Assembly: GCA_015069425.1 (NCBI GenBank) | Contig: SVIP01000002.1 | Location: 226,638-290,637, forward strand | Direction of reading: 5' to 3' | DNA: 64,000 nt | Origin: Clostridiales bacterium | Lineage (GTDB): Bacteria; Bacillota; Clostridia; Christensenellales; Borkfalkiaceae | Translations under genes and position numbers: made by a program | Part shown: in pieces, positions 9,517-17,156 of the stretch | How the letters are laid out: each line of letters begins with the position of its first letter | Position numbering within the stretch: the stretch's first letter is position 1 | Notes under the pieces: model-generated | What the model was told of the DNA's origin: nothing | Seen by the model: only the letters and a program-made list of their open reading frames with translations | Databases searched by the model: none

Positions 9517-10617
9517 TTAGCCATTTATTCTAACTGGAAGCAATAAATATAAGAATCCGTCACTTCCAACCGAAGTTATAATGCATGGATCTATTGGTGA
9601 ATTAAGGTTTAATATTATAAATTCTTCTTCTGTTATCTTTAAATAATCCGCTAAATATTTTCCATTAAACGCTATTGAAATATCCTTTCCTGTAATATTT
9701 ACAGGCACGTTTTCATTTACGTTTCCGACTTCCGATTTAGAAGAAATTGTCATTCCCTCTTCTTTAATGTCAAATTTAACGACGTTATATCTGTCCGTTC
9801 TAACAACTATCGACGCTCTTTCAATACTGTTTAATAATGCTTGCTTATTTACGGTTACGGTATTTTCAAAACTTTGTGGAATTATGTGATTATATTTAAC
9901 GAATTCACCCTCGATTAATCTTGAGAATAAAACTGTATTTTCCACTTCGACTAAAAGCGTGTTCTTCTGTAAAATTATTTTTAAGGTATCTTCTTCCTTG
10001 TCTAATAAACGCATAATTTCGTTAAGAGCACGAGCAGGAATAACAACTTTCATGTCCTTGCTTGCATTAACTTTCTTTTTGCAAACAGCCATTCTAAATC
10101 CGTCAAGAGCAACGCTTGTTAATTCATTATTGCTAATTTCAAAAAGCACACCCTTTAATATAGGTCTACTATCGTCAGTTGAACAAGCAAAAACCGTTCT
10201 TTCAACCACCTTTTTAAAATCTTGTGCAGAAATTTCAAAGAAAGCACCGTCTTCTTCCTTTTCAATCTTTGGAAAATTATCAGCAGGGAAAACTTGAAGT
10301 TCAGATTCAGAATCAGAATACTTAATCTGCAAGCCACCGTCGTAAAGACGACAAAGTTCAACTTGTTCCTTTTCAAGTTTTTTTGCAAAATCAACAAAGT
10401 ATTTACCAACAACGACAGTTTCACCTTCCATTAAAACATCCGCTTTAATAGTTTTTTCAATGGTGAGTTCAGTATCGGTTGCAAGAAGAGTTAGTCTGTC
10501 TGCTTTAGCGGTAATTTTAATACCCTCTAAAACAGGGTTAGCCGATTTAACTGAAAGGGCTTTGCTTACCTTTAACACTGCATCTGATAAATCTAAACCG
10601 TCGCAAATAAGTTTCAT
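9517..10617 (-). CDS. dnaN: DNA polymerase III subunit beta (sliding clamp)
   Basis: The 366-residue protein has the three-domain clamp architecture, with the conserved DSRPILKGVLF block near residues 155-165 and a C-terminal LLPVRI peptide. The ring tethers the replicative polymerase to DNA and recruits DnaA-regulating factors. It lies upstream of rpmH on the same strand and is divergent from rsmG, separated from dnaA by the rpmH-jag group. Confidence 0.97.
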   Translation of the reverse strand: MKLICDGLDLSDAVLKVSKALSVKSANPVLEGIKITAKADRLTLLATDTELTIEKTIKADVLMEGETVVVGKYFVDFAKKLEKEQVELCRLYDGGLQIKYSDSESELQVFPADNFPKIEKEEDGAFFEISAQDFKKVVERTVFACSTDDSRPILKGVLFEISNNELTSVALDGFRMAVCKKKVNASKDMKVVIPARALNEIMRLLDKEEDTLKIILQKNTLLVEVENTVLFSRLIEGEFVKYNHIIPQSFENTVTVNKQALLNSIERASIVVRTDRYNVVKFDIKEEGMTISSKSEVGNVNENVPVNITGKDISIAFNGKYLADYLKITEEEFIILNLNSPIDPCIITSVGSDGFLYLLLPVRING

Positions 10618-11154
10618 AATTTTCTCCTAGAAATTCGTTTATATAGTAAATGTAAATATTCCAATTATTGATTGTTATATACACTTATAACAATTCTAAT
10701 ATATTATATAATATTAATAAAGAAAAATCAAGAAATTTTGCTTTTTTATAGTTTTTTTATTATAAATTAAAAAATAAATTTTTTATAAAAAAAAGCGGTG
10801 AATTTTATTATGTTATGTTTATTTATTATTTAAATTATAATATAGGATTAATAGTAGTATGTTGTGTGCAAAAGTTGAAAAGATAAATTTTGTCAGTATT
10901 ATAAAGAAGAAAATGCGGTTGATAGTTTGTTTAATAACTGTGCATATCTTTTTATTTAAAGTTAAAAGTGTTAATAGAAAAAAATTAAAAAAATTTTTTT
11001 AAGGAGAAAAATATAAAAAAACGCACGAAAACTAACCTTTATTAACAAATAAACGTTGAAAAAGAGGCAAATTTTTTTAATTAACAAAAGTATAAACAAA
11101 AAATTAACTTTTAATTTTTATTGACAAATTTTTTTTATGTGTTATACTCTAATT
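10618..11154. other. 537-bp AT-rich gap between dnaN and rsmG, weak oriC candidate
   Basis: No open reading frame is supported here. The stretch is extremely AT-rich, with long A and T runs (for example 10770-10793 and 10978-11001) and a near-match to a DnaA box (TGTGCATAT at 10940, one mismatch to TGTGNATAA). Two other weak matches lie near 10677. The position between dnaN and rsmG in a dnaA region suits an origin, but there is no cluster of perfect DnaA boxes. The only perfect TTATCCACA I noticed (about 12028) is inside a gene. Confidence 0.3.
11121..11148 (+). promoter_or_regulatory. rsmG promoter, apparently leaderless
   Basis: TTGACA (11121-11126), a 16-nt spacer and TATACT (11143-11148). 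The expected transcription start, 6-8 nt after the -10, coincides with the ATG at 11155, and no Shine-Dalgarno sequence is present. Confidence 0.65.
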
Positions 11155-11835
11155 ATGAAAAAAATATTTGAAAAATTTAATATAGAAATTTCCGAAAAAC
11201 AACTAGAATCCTTTGATAAATACTATAGGTTATTGATTGAGTATAATGAGAAATTTAACATAACGGCAATCACAGAAAAAGAGGAAGTATACGTTAAACA
11301 TTTTGTTGATAGTTTGCTCTTTGTTGATATGTTAAATGGTGAAAATCTCATTGATATTGGCTCGGGCGGTGGATTTCCCGCACTTCCTATAAAAATTATG
11401 AGAGACGATATTAAACTAACGATGCTTGAGGCTACTGGAAAAAAATGTGAGTTTTTAAAAGTTGTTGTTAGCGAACTTGGCTTAAAAGACGTAACGGTTA
11501 TTAACGGAAGAGCGGAAGATTTAGCAAAGGACGAAAAATACAGAGAACAATTCGATATGTGTTCTGCTCGGGCGGTTGCTCGGCTTAACACACTTTGTGA
11601 ATATTGTATGCCATTCGTTAAAGTAAATGGAAAATTTATTGCATTTAAAGGACAGGCTGGGGAAGAATTAGAAGAGGCTAAAAATGCAATTAAAGTTTTA
11701 GGCGGAAATTTAAGTAGTGTTTACGAAAGAAGTTTAGACGGTGCTAAACGCTCTTTAGTAGAAATAGAAAAAATAGCAAATACTGATATAAAATATCCAA
11801 GAGGAAACGGAAAAGAGAAAAAATGCCCACTTTGA
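11155..11835 (+). CDS. rsmG: 16S rRNA (guanine-527-N7)-methyltransferase RsmG
   Basis: RsmG methylates G527 of 16S rRNA using S-adenosylmethionine. The cofactor motif DIGSGGGFPALP and the upstream NLTAI-like block (NITAITEKEE) with KHFVDSLL are present. I chose the ATG at 11155 (226 residues) rather than 11137, because the promoter -10 overlaps the longer start and conserved RsmG sequence begins here. The mRNA would be leaderless. The stop overlaps the next gene by 13 nt. Confidence 0.95.
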   Translation: MKKIFEKFNIEISEKQLESFDKYYRLLIEYNEKFNITAITEKEEVYVKHFVDSLLFVDMLNGENLIDIGSGGGFPALPIKIMRDDIKLTMLEATGKKCEFLKVVVSELGLKDVTVINGRAEDLAKDEKYREQFDMCSARAVARLNTLCEYCMPFVKVNGKFIAFKGQAGEELEEAKNAIKVLGGNLSSVYERSLDGAKRSLVEIEKIANTDIKYPRGNGKEKKCPL

Positions 11836-12305
11836 TTAACATGGAAATAGATAGAAGCAAAACACTTGCCGTTACTGGTCACAGAACGCTAAATTTGGAC
11901 TTTTCAAAAAAGAAATTAACAGAAAAATTTATTTCGTATATAGAAGAAGGATATGAAACTTTTTTAATAGGTATGGCTATAGGTTTTGATACAGTATGTT
12001 TTCAAACCTTAGAAAAACTTAAAAAGAGTTATCCACATATAAAACTCATTGCTTGCGTGCCGTGTATTAACCAAGCGGAAAAATTCAGCATGCTCCAAAA
12101 ACTAGAATATAAAAGAATGTTGTCGGTTGCAGACGAAGTGGTTTACGTTGGAAAAGAATACACAAACACGTGTATGCAAAAGCGAAACATGTTTATGGTT
12201 GACCACGCATCTTTAGTATTTGCGTATATTAAGAGAGATTTTGGCGGAACGGCAAACACAGTCAAGTACGCACAAAAGCAAGGCGTAACAGTGGAAAAGT
12301 ATTAA
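11823..12305 (+). CDS. SLOG-family (YpsA/DUF1273-like) protein
   Basis: This 160-residue protein begins with a Rossmann-like strand and the loop VTGHRTL, followed later by GMAIGFDTVC and FAYIKRDFGGTANTV. This is the typical layout of SLOG proteins, which bind nucleotide-related ligands. YpsA-type members are tied to cell-division phenotypes, but the biochemical role is open. It overlaps rsmG by 13 nt and is probably translated by coupling, since its own ribosome site is weak. A second SLOG gene lies at 25565. Confidence 0.8.
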   Translation: MPTLINMEIDRSKTLAVTGHRTLNLDFSKKKLTEKFISYIEEGYETFLIGMAIGFDTVCFQTLEKLKKSYPHIKLIACVPCINQAEKFSMLQKLEYKRMLSVADEVVYVGKEYTNTCMQKRNMFMVDHASLVFAYIKRDFGGTANTVKYAQKQGVTVEKY

Positions 12306-12332
12306 AAAAGGGACTTTCAAGTCCCTTTTTTA
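12306..12332 (+). terminator. terminator of rsmG-SLOG
   Basis: The stem AAAAGGGACTT with its complement AAGTCCCTTTT is followed by a T run. It is also suitably placed to end the minus-strand gene that begins to its right. Confidence 0.85.
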
Positions 12333-12337
12333 TTTTT

Positions 12338-13044
12338 TTACTTTTTTATAGTGCTTAATGCTAGTAGAGTTTGAGATGGAACGTAGAATAGCCATGCCAT
12401 ATTTAGTGGTAAGGCGTTTATTTTATTTATAATGGAATTTGTGGATATGTTAATAAAGTCACCTATTAAAGATAAACCAACGAAAATATCGCAAAATGCA
12501 AACAATAATAATCCGATTGCAAATATAGGTGAAACTTTTACTTGAATAAAAGCAAATACGATATTTACAATTAAATTAGCATAATAAAATAGGGAAATAA
12601 GGCTTAAAAAGTTGGTATTTTCCTTTAATACCAGGGCAGTTAAATCACAGCAAAGGCTGAAAAACAAAGGCGTACAATTATGTGAATTAACCGTTCTTTT
12701 TTAGTTTGATTAATAAAAAGCCTAATAAAGTAACAGGTTTGCGTGCCGACAAAAAAGCACATTGCAAGTTCTCTAATAAAAGTAAAATCCACAAGACCGC
12801 ATAAAAGAAAGTCGGCGCATACTGTAAAAAACAGTGCGAAAACCGTTATTATATGATAAAATTCTCTCCTTAAAAGAAGAGAGCAAAACAAAAAAGCAAG
12901 TATAATGGAAGAAATGGAAAGTGAAGAACAAATAGTGCCTGTTGTCACTTGTATAAAATAACCTAAAACCCCTTCTATCATAATAAAAGAGATGATAAAA
13001 GGGGTTAAATTTTTCGCTTTATTTAGCATTAAATAAATCTCCAA
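12338..13044 (-). pseudogene. frameshifted polytopic membrane protein
   Basis: Two adjoining minus-strand reading frames (12640-13044, ending in SAFAVI, and 12338-12667) look like the two halves of one hydrophobic protein with about eight membrane segments. The second half has no ATG or ribosome site at its start. A -1 shift at a run of five T residues near 12656-12660 (coding strand TGTTTTTC) would join them into roughly 230 residues. The topology and the FDIFVG/CADFLL motifs faintly recall YhhN-like proteins. A real mutation, a sequencing error or programmed slippage are all possible. Confidence 0.6.
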
Positions 13045-13050
13045 AAAAAT

Positions 13051-13317
13051 TTATAAAAATTTTCTGTATCCCTCTCCGTACTTAACACAGCGAGAAATTC
13101 TAGATAGGGTTGCGGACGATATATCGGTTTTTGCGATAATTTTTTCGTAAGTTTCACCATCAATTAAAAGTTTTGCGGCAACCACTCTTTGCGCCATTGA
13201 ATCAAGTTCCTTGAATGTGCAAAGGTCACGGAAAAAAACTTCGCAGTCTTCTTTAGTCTTTAATTTAATAATAGCGTCGAAAAGGTCTGAATAGTTATTT
13301 TTGATATCGTTACTCAT
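13051..13317 (-). CDS. YerC/YecD family TrpR-like regulator
   Basis: This roughly 88-residue protein has the TrpR-like helical fold with FKELDSMAQRVVAAKLL followed by the helix-turn-helix block TDISSATLSRISRCVKYG. I chose the ATG just after the upstream gene's TAG stop, because an AAGGA site lies 11 nt upstream. A start four codons earlier would be too close to that site. TrpR homologs sense amino acids and repress biosynthesis or transport. Its position as the last gene of an amino-acid ABC operon suggests it may regulate that operon. Confidence 0.88.
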   Translation of the reverse strand: MSNDIKNNYSDLFDAIIKLKTKEDCEVFFRDLCTFKELDSMAQRVVAAKLLIDGETYEKIIAKTDISSATLSRISRCVKYGEGYRKFL

Positions 13318-13318
13318 A

Positions 13319-14122
13319 CTATTCACCATCCTTGTTGTTTACGCTAGATAAAAAGTGAATAAGTTTTTCCGACTTAGGTTTTTCAAAGATTTGCTTAGGA
13401 GTACCCTCTTCTTCAATAACGCCGTCAGCCATAAACACGATTTTGTCTGAAACCTTTTTAGCAAACCCCATTTCGTGTGTAACGATAATCATTGTTCTAT
13501 CTTTATCTTTTAGAGAACGGATAACCTTAAGCACTTCGCCCGTTAATTCTGGGTCTAGAGCGGAGGTTGGCTCGTCAAAGCATAAAACCTTTGGTTTTAA
13601 TGCAAGAGCCCTCGCAATAGCAACTCTTTGACATTGTCCGCCCGAAAGTTCACAAGGGTAGGCCTTTGCTTTGTCAGATAAACCGATGGTTTCTAAAAGG
13701 GCAAGCGCCTCGTCGTTTATTTTTTTCTTTTCAGCAAGGAAAAGTTCTTTTTGCTTTCTATGATTAATTCTACTTTTAAGTAGAAGAGTTGGCGCAAGCG
13801 TAATATTGTCTAAAACGTTGTACTGTGGAAAAAGGTTAAAGGACTGAAAAACTAAGCCGAAATTGAGCCTTTTTTCACGCAAGATGGCGTCGGTATCTTT
13901 TTTAGATTGATTACTATCAAAAAGAGTCTCTCCGTCCAAAGTCATAACACCGTTATCGGGAGTTTCTAAAAAATTAATACAGCGAAGCAAGGTAGTTTTA
14001 CCGCTACCCGAAGAGCCGATAATAGAAACGACCTGACCTTTAGCAACCGAAAGGTCAATACCTTTTAATACCTTTACGGACGCAAAACTTTTGGTAAAAT
14101 TGTTAAGTTCAAGATATGCCAT
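13319..14122 (-). CDS. amino-acid ABC transporter ATP-binding protein (GlnQ type)
   Basis: The 267-residue ATPase has Walker A GSSGSGKTT (about residues 36-44), the Q-loop VFQSFNLFPQYNVLDN, signature LSGGQCQRVAIARALA, Walker B LCFDEPTSALDP and the switch His in VTHEMGFA. This is the polar amino-acid uptake subfamily. It lies 6 bp after the permease gene and its stop abuts the YerC-like gene. Confidence 0.95.
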   Translation of the reverse strand: MAYLELNNFTKSFASVKVLKGIDLSVAKGQVVSIIGSSGSGKTTLLRCINFLETPDNGVMTLDGETLFDSNQSKKDTDAILREKRLNFGLVFQSFNLFPQYNVLDNITLAPTLLLKSRINHRKQKELFLAEKKKINDEALALLETIGLSDKAKAYPCELSGGQCQRVAIARALALKPKVLCFDEPTSALDPELTGEVLKVIRSLKDKDRTMIIVTHEMGFAKKVSDKIVFMADGVIEEEGTPKQIFEKPKSEKLIHFLSSVNNKDGE

Positions 14123-14128
14123 AATTTT

Positions 14129-14812
14129 TTACTCCGTATAAAAAGATAATTTCTTTTCGAGATAACCGAAAAGTATGGTCAAAAGACCATTAAAAATCAA
14201 GTAGAACACAGCCGCATAAACAAGCGGTGTCAAAACTACGTAAGTATTAACTAAAGATTGTGCCGAAGTATAAAGTTCAATAACGCCTGCAACTGATGCT
14301 AAGGCGGTATCTTTAACTAAGGTAATAACTTCGTTACTAACAGGGGCTAAAGATTTTTTAATTACTTGGAAAAGAATAACTTCTTTAAAAATTTGTCCTT
14401 TGGTCATGCCCAAAACCTTACCGGCTTCGTACTGTCCTTTTGGTACGCTTTCGATTGCGCCACGGAAGATTTCGGAAAAGTAGCAAGCATAGTTAATAAT
14501 GAACGCTATGCAGGCGTAAGAAAACAATAACCACTTCATTTTTATTCCCAAAAATGAAGTAATATCAGTGTTTCCAATCCTAAAAACGTAGTAGGGTATA
14601 AGAGTTACGGCAAGTATTTGCAAAAGAAGAGGCGTGCCTCTAATAACCCAAACGAGTCCCCTACAAAACCATTTTACAGGTATAAATTTTGACCTTGAAC
14701 CGAAAGAAATTAAAAGTCCAAGGGGTAAAGATGCAATAAGGGTTATGGCAAAAAGCAAGAGCGTTTTGCCAAACCCGTTAATAAGCATCTGTATTATTTC
14801 AACAAATTCCAT
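14129..14812 (-). CDS. amino-acid ABC transporter permease
   Basis: This 227-residue integral membrane protein belongs to the His/Glu/Gln/Arg permease type, with the RGTPLLLQ motif near residue 58 and the cytoplasmic coupling EAA loop (GQYEAGKVLGMTKGQIF). It probably has five membrane helices. One permease gene implies a homodimeric channel. It lies between the binding-protein gene and the ATPase gene. Confidence 0.95.
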   Translation of the reverse strand: MEFVEIIQMLINGFGKTLLLFAITLIASLPLGLLISFGSRSKFIPVKWFCRGLVWVIRGTPLLLQILAVTLIPYYVFRIGNTDITSFLGIKMKWLLFSYACIAFIINYACYFSEIFRGAIESVPKGQYEAGKVLGMTKGQIFKEVILFQVIKKSLAPVSNEVITLVKDTALASVAGVIELYTSAQSLVNTYVVLTPLVYAAVFYLIFNGLLTILFGYLEKKLSFYTE

Positions 14813-14836
14813 TTTATTGCGTTTTTCCTAAATAGA

Positions 14837-15679
14837 TTAGTCTTCTAAAGAAATGTAGTAGTTAGCCATTACAGAGTCGATAACGATAACGTCTAAAGTT
14901 CCAGTCTTAAGTTTGTTGTAAGCATCTAATTGTGATGGGCATTTAATGTATTCTTTACCGATTTGTTTTAAAGCGATTTGTTCTTCACCTGCAGAACCGT
15001 CTTCAGCACCTGCGATAGCATCTTTCATAGCGTCGATACTGTTGAACTTTTCAGCATTTTTGCTCATAACGAGAGCAACTTGCTTATTGTTAAGGTAAGG
15101 AATAGAAATGCACATTTCTTCTGAACGAGAAGGAGTAATGGTTAAACCGTTCCAAACAAGGTCGATAGAACCAGCGGTAAGCATTGTTTCTTTAGCAGAC
15201 CATTCAATCTTTAAGAATTCTACTTCAATGTTAGGATCTAATTGAGCGAAAACTGCTTTAGCAAGTTCAATGTCGTAACCCTTAGTAGGAACTTCGTCTA
15301 CAACTTCATAAGCAATCGGAGCAAAAATGGTGTAACCGATAACTACTTTACCTTTTGTAACGATATTATCCCAACTTGCGTCGGTTGCGTTAGCTTTTGG
15401 GTTAACGGTTGAAGATGTTACAGCGATTTCACTTGTTAAACCGTAAGTGCCAGCAATGGTCTTCATTTGACCGTCAGCAATAGCGATTAAAGCATCATTT
15501 ACTTTAGAAATTAAAGCGTCGTTACCTTTTTTAGCAGCAATACCATATTGTTCTTCAATAAGTGTAATACCGCTAACGATGGTAGGTTTGTTAGCTTCAG
15601 GCTTGTTACAAGCGGTTAAACCGCATACTGCTGTTACCATTAAAGCAATGGTAAGAATAATTGTTAAAAGTTTTTTCAT
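14837..15679 (-). CDS. amino-acid ABC transporter substrate-binding lipoprotein
   Basis: The 280-residue protein starts with a lipoprotein signal ending LTAC (Cys about residue 24), so it is anchored outside the membrane. The body is the family 3 solute-binding fold (GYDIELAKAVFAQL and AGSIDLVWNGLTITPSR). The ligand may be a polar or aromatic amino acid; the presence of a TrpR-like gene in the operon does not decide it. AGGAG lies upstream of the ATG. Confidence 0.93.
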   Translation of the reverse strand: MKKLLTIILTIALMVTAVCGLTACNKPEANKPTIVSGITLIEEQYGIAAKKGNDALISKVNDALIAIADGQMKTIAGTYGLTSEIAVTSSTVNPKANATDASWDNIVTKGKVVIGYTIFAPIAYEVVDEVPTKGYDIELAKAVFAQLDPNIEVEFLKIEWSAKETMLTAGSIDLVWNGLTITPSRSEEMCISIPYLNNKQVALVMSKNAEKFNSIDAMKDAIAGAEDGSAGEEQIALKQIGKEYIKCPSQLDAYNKLKTGTLDVIVIDSVMANYYISLED

Positions 15680-15721
15680 AATAGTTTATCTCCTATCAAA
15701 AAATTTGTTTTTTACTTTAAC

Positions 15722-15781
15722 ACTTTATCGTAATAAAGTATCGAGTATTAGTATTATACTTTATTGCTTTAATAAAGTAAA
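15722..15781 (-). promoter_or_regulatory. ABC importer promoter with two ACTTTAT...ATAAAGT palindromes
   Basis: On the minus strand TTTACT, a 17-nt spacer and TATAAT (15753-15758 on the plus strand) form the promoter. One perfect palindrome, ACTTTAT-CGTA-ATAAAGT, lies downstream of the -10 (15722-15739). A second, ACTTTAT and ATAAAGT separated by 7 nt (15758-15778), covers the spacer and -35. Paired operators over a promoter suggest a repressor; the TrpR-like protein encoded last in the operon is the obvious candidate. Confidence 0.6.
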
Positions 15782-15839
15782 GTGTTTTTCACTACTTTTT
15801 TAAAAAAATAAAAAAACTTTTTTGCTATAAATACAACTA

Positions 15840-15871
15840 AAAAAGCAACGGAAAAAAACCGTTGCTTTTTT
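15840..15871 (-). terminator. terminator of the membrane-anchored protein gene
   Basis: AAAAAGCAACGG and its complement CCGTTGCTTTTT flank an A-rich loop, 32 nt after the stop codon of the minus-strand gene at 15904. Confidence 0.8.
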
Positions 15872-15903
15872 AGTCATATATTTAATTATATATATATTGT
15901 TTG

Positions 15904-16944
15904 TTAAACGTTAAATTTTTCTAAGTCTGTTGCATAAAACCACTTTCCGCCAGTGAACTTGCCGAAAATATATTTACTTGACGCTGATTCGCAAGACGTG
16001 AAAAGTTTACCTTGAATAAAGACAACTTCTTCACTCATTGGGGGGATTTTGAAATCGTTAAGTAGTGATGCGCTGTCCATTGCATAAAGCGGAAGTGTAG
16101 TTCCTAAAACTTCAATTTCGTCCTCAAGAGAAAGTTTATTTAAATCGTATTCTAAAATGTGAGAAAAAGATAGTCCCCATGAAGTAGAAAGGTAAACCTT
16201 TCCGTTATTAAAGTTAAGTCCTTGCACTTGGTCGGGCATTGAATATGCCTTAACGGGGGTGGGATTTATGCCAAAAGGCGCTGTCTCATCAAGCAAGAAC
16301 TCAACAGCGATTGCTTGGTTATAATCGCCCGCTTTAGTAGTTATTTTATGGCTGTCTAAAGTGGGGTAACTTTCCTCACGGTAAAATTCACCAGTAATAA
16401 GCTTTCCGTCGTAAATAGTAACGAATGCATTCGATATGTAATCGGTTTCAGATTTTTGGGTGGATATACTGCCGAGACACGAAAGTTTGTCTCCATCTTT
16501 AGCAGACAAAAGTTCAAGGTAAGAATAGACGAAAACACAGTTGCTTTCTCCGCCAGCAAGGTACATATAGTCTCCGTTTACGGCAATTCCACCACCGTGC
16601 CCAGTATAATCACTGCCGTCAAGATTATAAAGGGTTACCTTTTTTAGAAGAGTTCCCTCTTTATTCGTAACGTAAACAGGAGAGGCTGTATGGTCTGCCA
16701 TATATCCTGAAAAAATAAAGAGTTCGTTTTCTTTATCAAAGTCAAGACCTTGTGGAACGTGTCCATCGTCTAGACCAGGGATAACGAATGCTTTTTCAGA
16801 CGCCTGATAATAATGTGCAACCGTCAAACGGAAATATCCCACTGCACAACCGAAAATTAGGCAGAAAAAAAGGATAACCGCTAAAAAGATAACGGCAATT
16901 TTAGTGAATAGGTTTACTTTTTTCTTTTCAATCGTATTACTCAT
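15904..16944 (-). CDS. membrane-anchored extracellular protein, beta-propeller-like
   Basis: From the ATG at 16942-16944 the protein has 346 residues: a short basic N-terminus, one hydrophobic helix (about residues 15-38) and a large extracellular part with repeated blade-like segments (for example GLDDGHVPQGLDFDKENELFI). I prefer this start over an upstream one because a good promoter -10 ends only 9 nt before it, leaving a nearly leaderless mRNA. No enzyme motif is recognised. A role in binding or sensing outside the cell is a guess. Confidence 0.7.
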   Translation of the reverse strand: MSNTIEKKKVNLFTKIAVIFLAVILFFCLIFGCAVGYFRLTVAHYYQASEKAFVIPGLDDGHVPQGLDFDKENELFIFSGYMADHTASPVYVTNKEGTLLKKVTLYNLDGSDYTGHGGGIAVNGDYMYLAGGESNCVFVYSYLELLSAKDGDKLSCLGSISTQKSETDYISNAFVTIYDGKLITGEFYREESYPTLDSHKITTKAGDYNQAIAVEFLLDETAPFGINPTPVKAYSMPDQVQGLNFNNGKVYLSTSWGLSFSHILEYDLNKLSLEDEIEVLGTTLPLYAMDSASLLNDFKIPPMSEEVVFIQGKLFTSCESASSKYIFGKFTGGKWFYATDLEKFNV

Positions 16945-16953
16945 AATATAAAC

Positions 16954-16982
16954 ATTATAATATAAAGCGTTAAAAAAATCAA
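16954..16982 (-). promoter_or_regulatory. promoter of the membrane-anchored protein gene, near-leaderless
   Basis: On the minus strand TTGATT, a 17-nt spacer and TATAAT are followed after 9 nt by the ATG. The transcript would start 2-3 nt before the start codon, and no Shine-Dalgarno sequence can be seen. Confidence 0.6.
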
Positions 16983-17015
16983 TTAAAACCAATAAAAAAG
17001 TGAATAAGTAAACTT

Positions 17016-17044
17016 TTGACAATCATGAGCATTAGTAGTATAAT
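17016..17044 (+). promoter_or_regulatory. perfect consensus sigma-A promoter
   Basis: TTGACA, a 17-nt spacer and TATAAT match the consensus at all twelve positions. It faces right, towards a 29-codon reading frame and the 3' end of nifJ. Confidence 0.8.
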
Positions 17045-17066
17045 TGAACCTATTAAGGAGAGAAAA

Positions 17067-17156
17067 ATGGAAGTTCAAAAATTTCTTAGCAAGACAAAAG
17101 AGCAGTTGCTATTGCAACTGCTCTTTGTGCTATATTTAACAATTAGTCGTTTTTAG
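17067..17156 (+). CDS. candidate 29-residue hydrophobic peptide
   Basis: The frame starts with an ATG, 6 nt after a good AAGGAG site and about 16 nt into the predicted transcript. The peptide has a polar start (MEVQKFLSKTKEQ) and a Leu-rich hydrophobic second half. Its last codons overlap the end of nifJ in antisense. Part of it is encoded by a perfect 13-bp hairpin, so the frame could be fortuitous and the product an antisense RNA. Signals for expression are nevertheless excellent. Confidence 0.4.
   Translation: MEVQKFLSKTKEQLLLQLLFVLYLTISRF
17097..17126. terminator. perfect hairpin at the nifJ 3' end
   Basis: A 13-bp perfect stem (AAAGAGCAGTTGC with complement) closes a TATT loop just past the nifJ stop. 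The T-tract after it on the minus strand is short, so termination may be modest. Confidence 0.55.

Noticed and set aside
12028..12036. A perfect DnaA box TTATCCACA as origin marker
   Set aside because: A single copy inside the SLOG coding sequence; no companion boxes or AT-rich unwinding element nearby.
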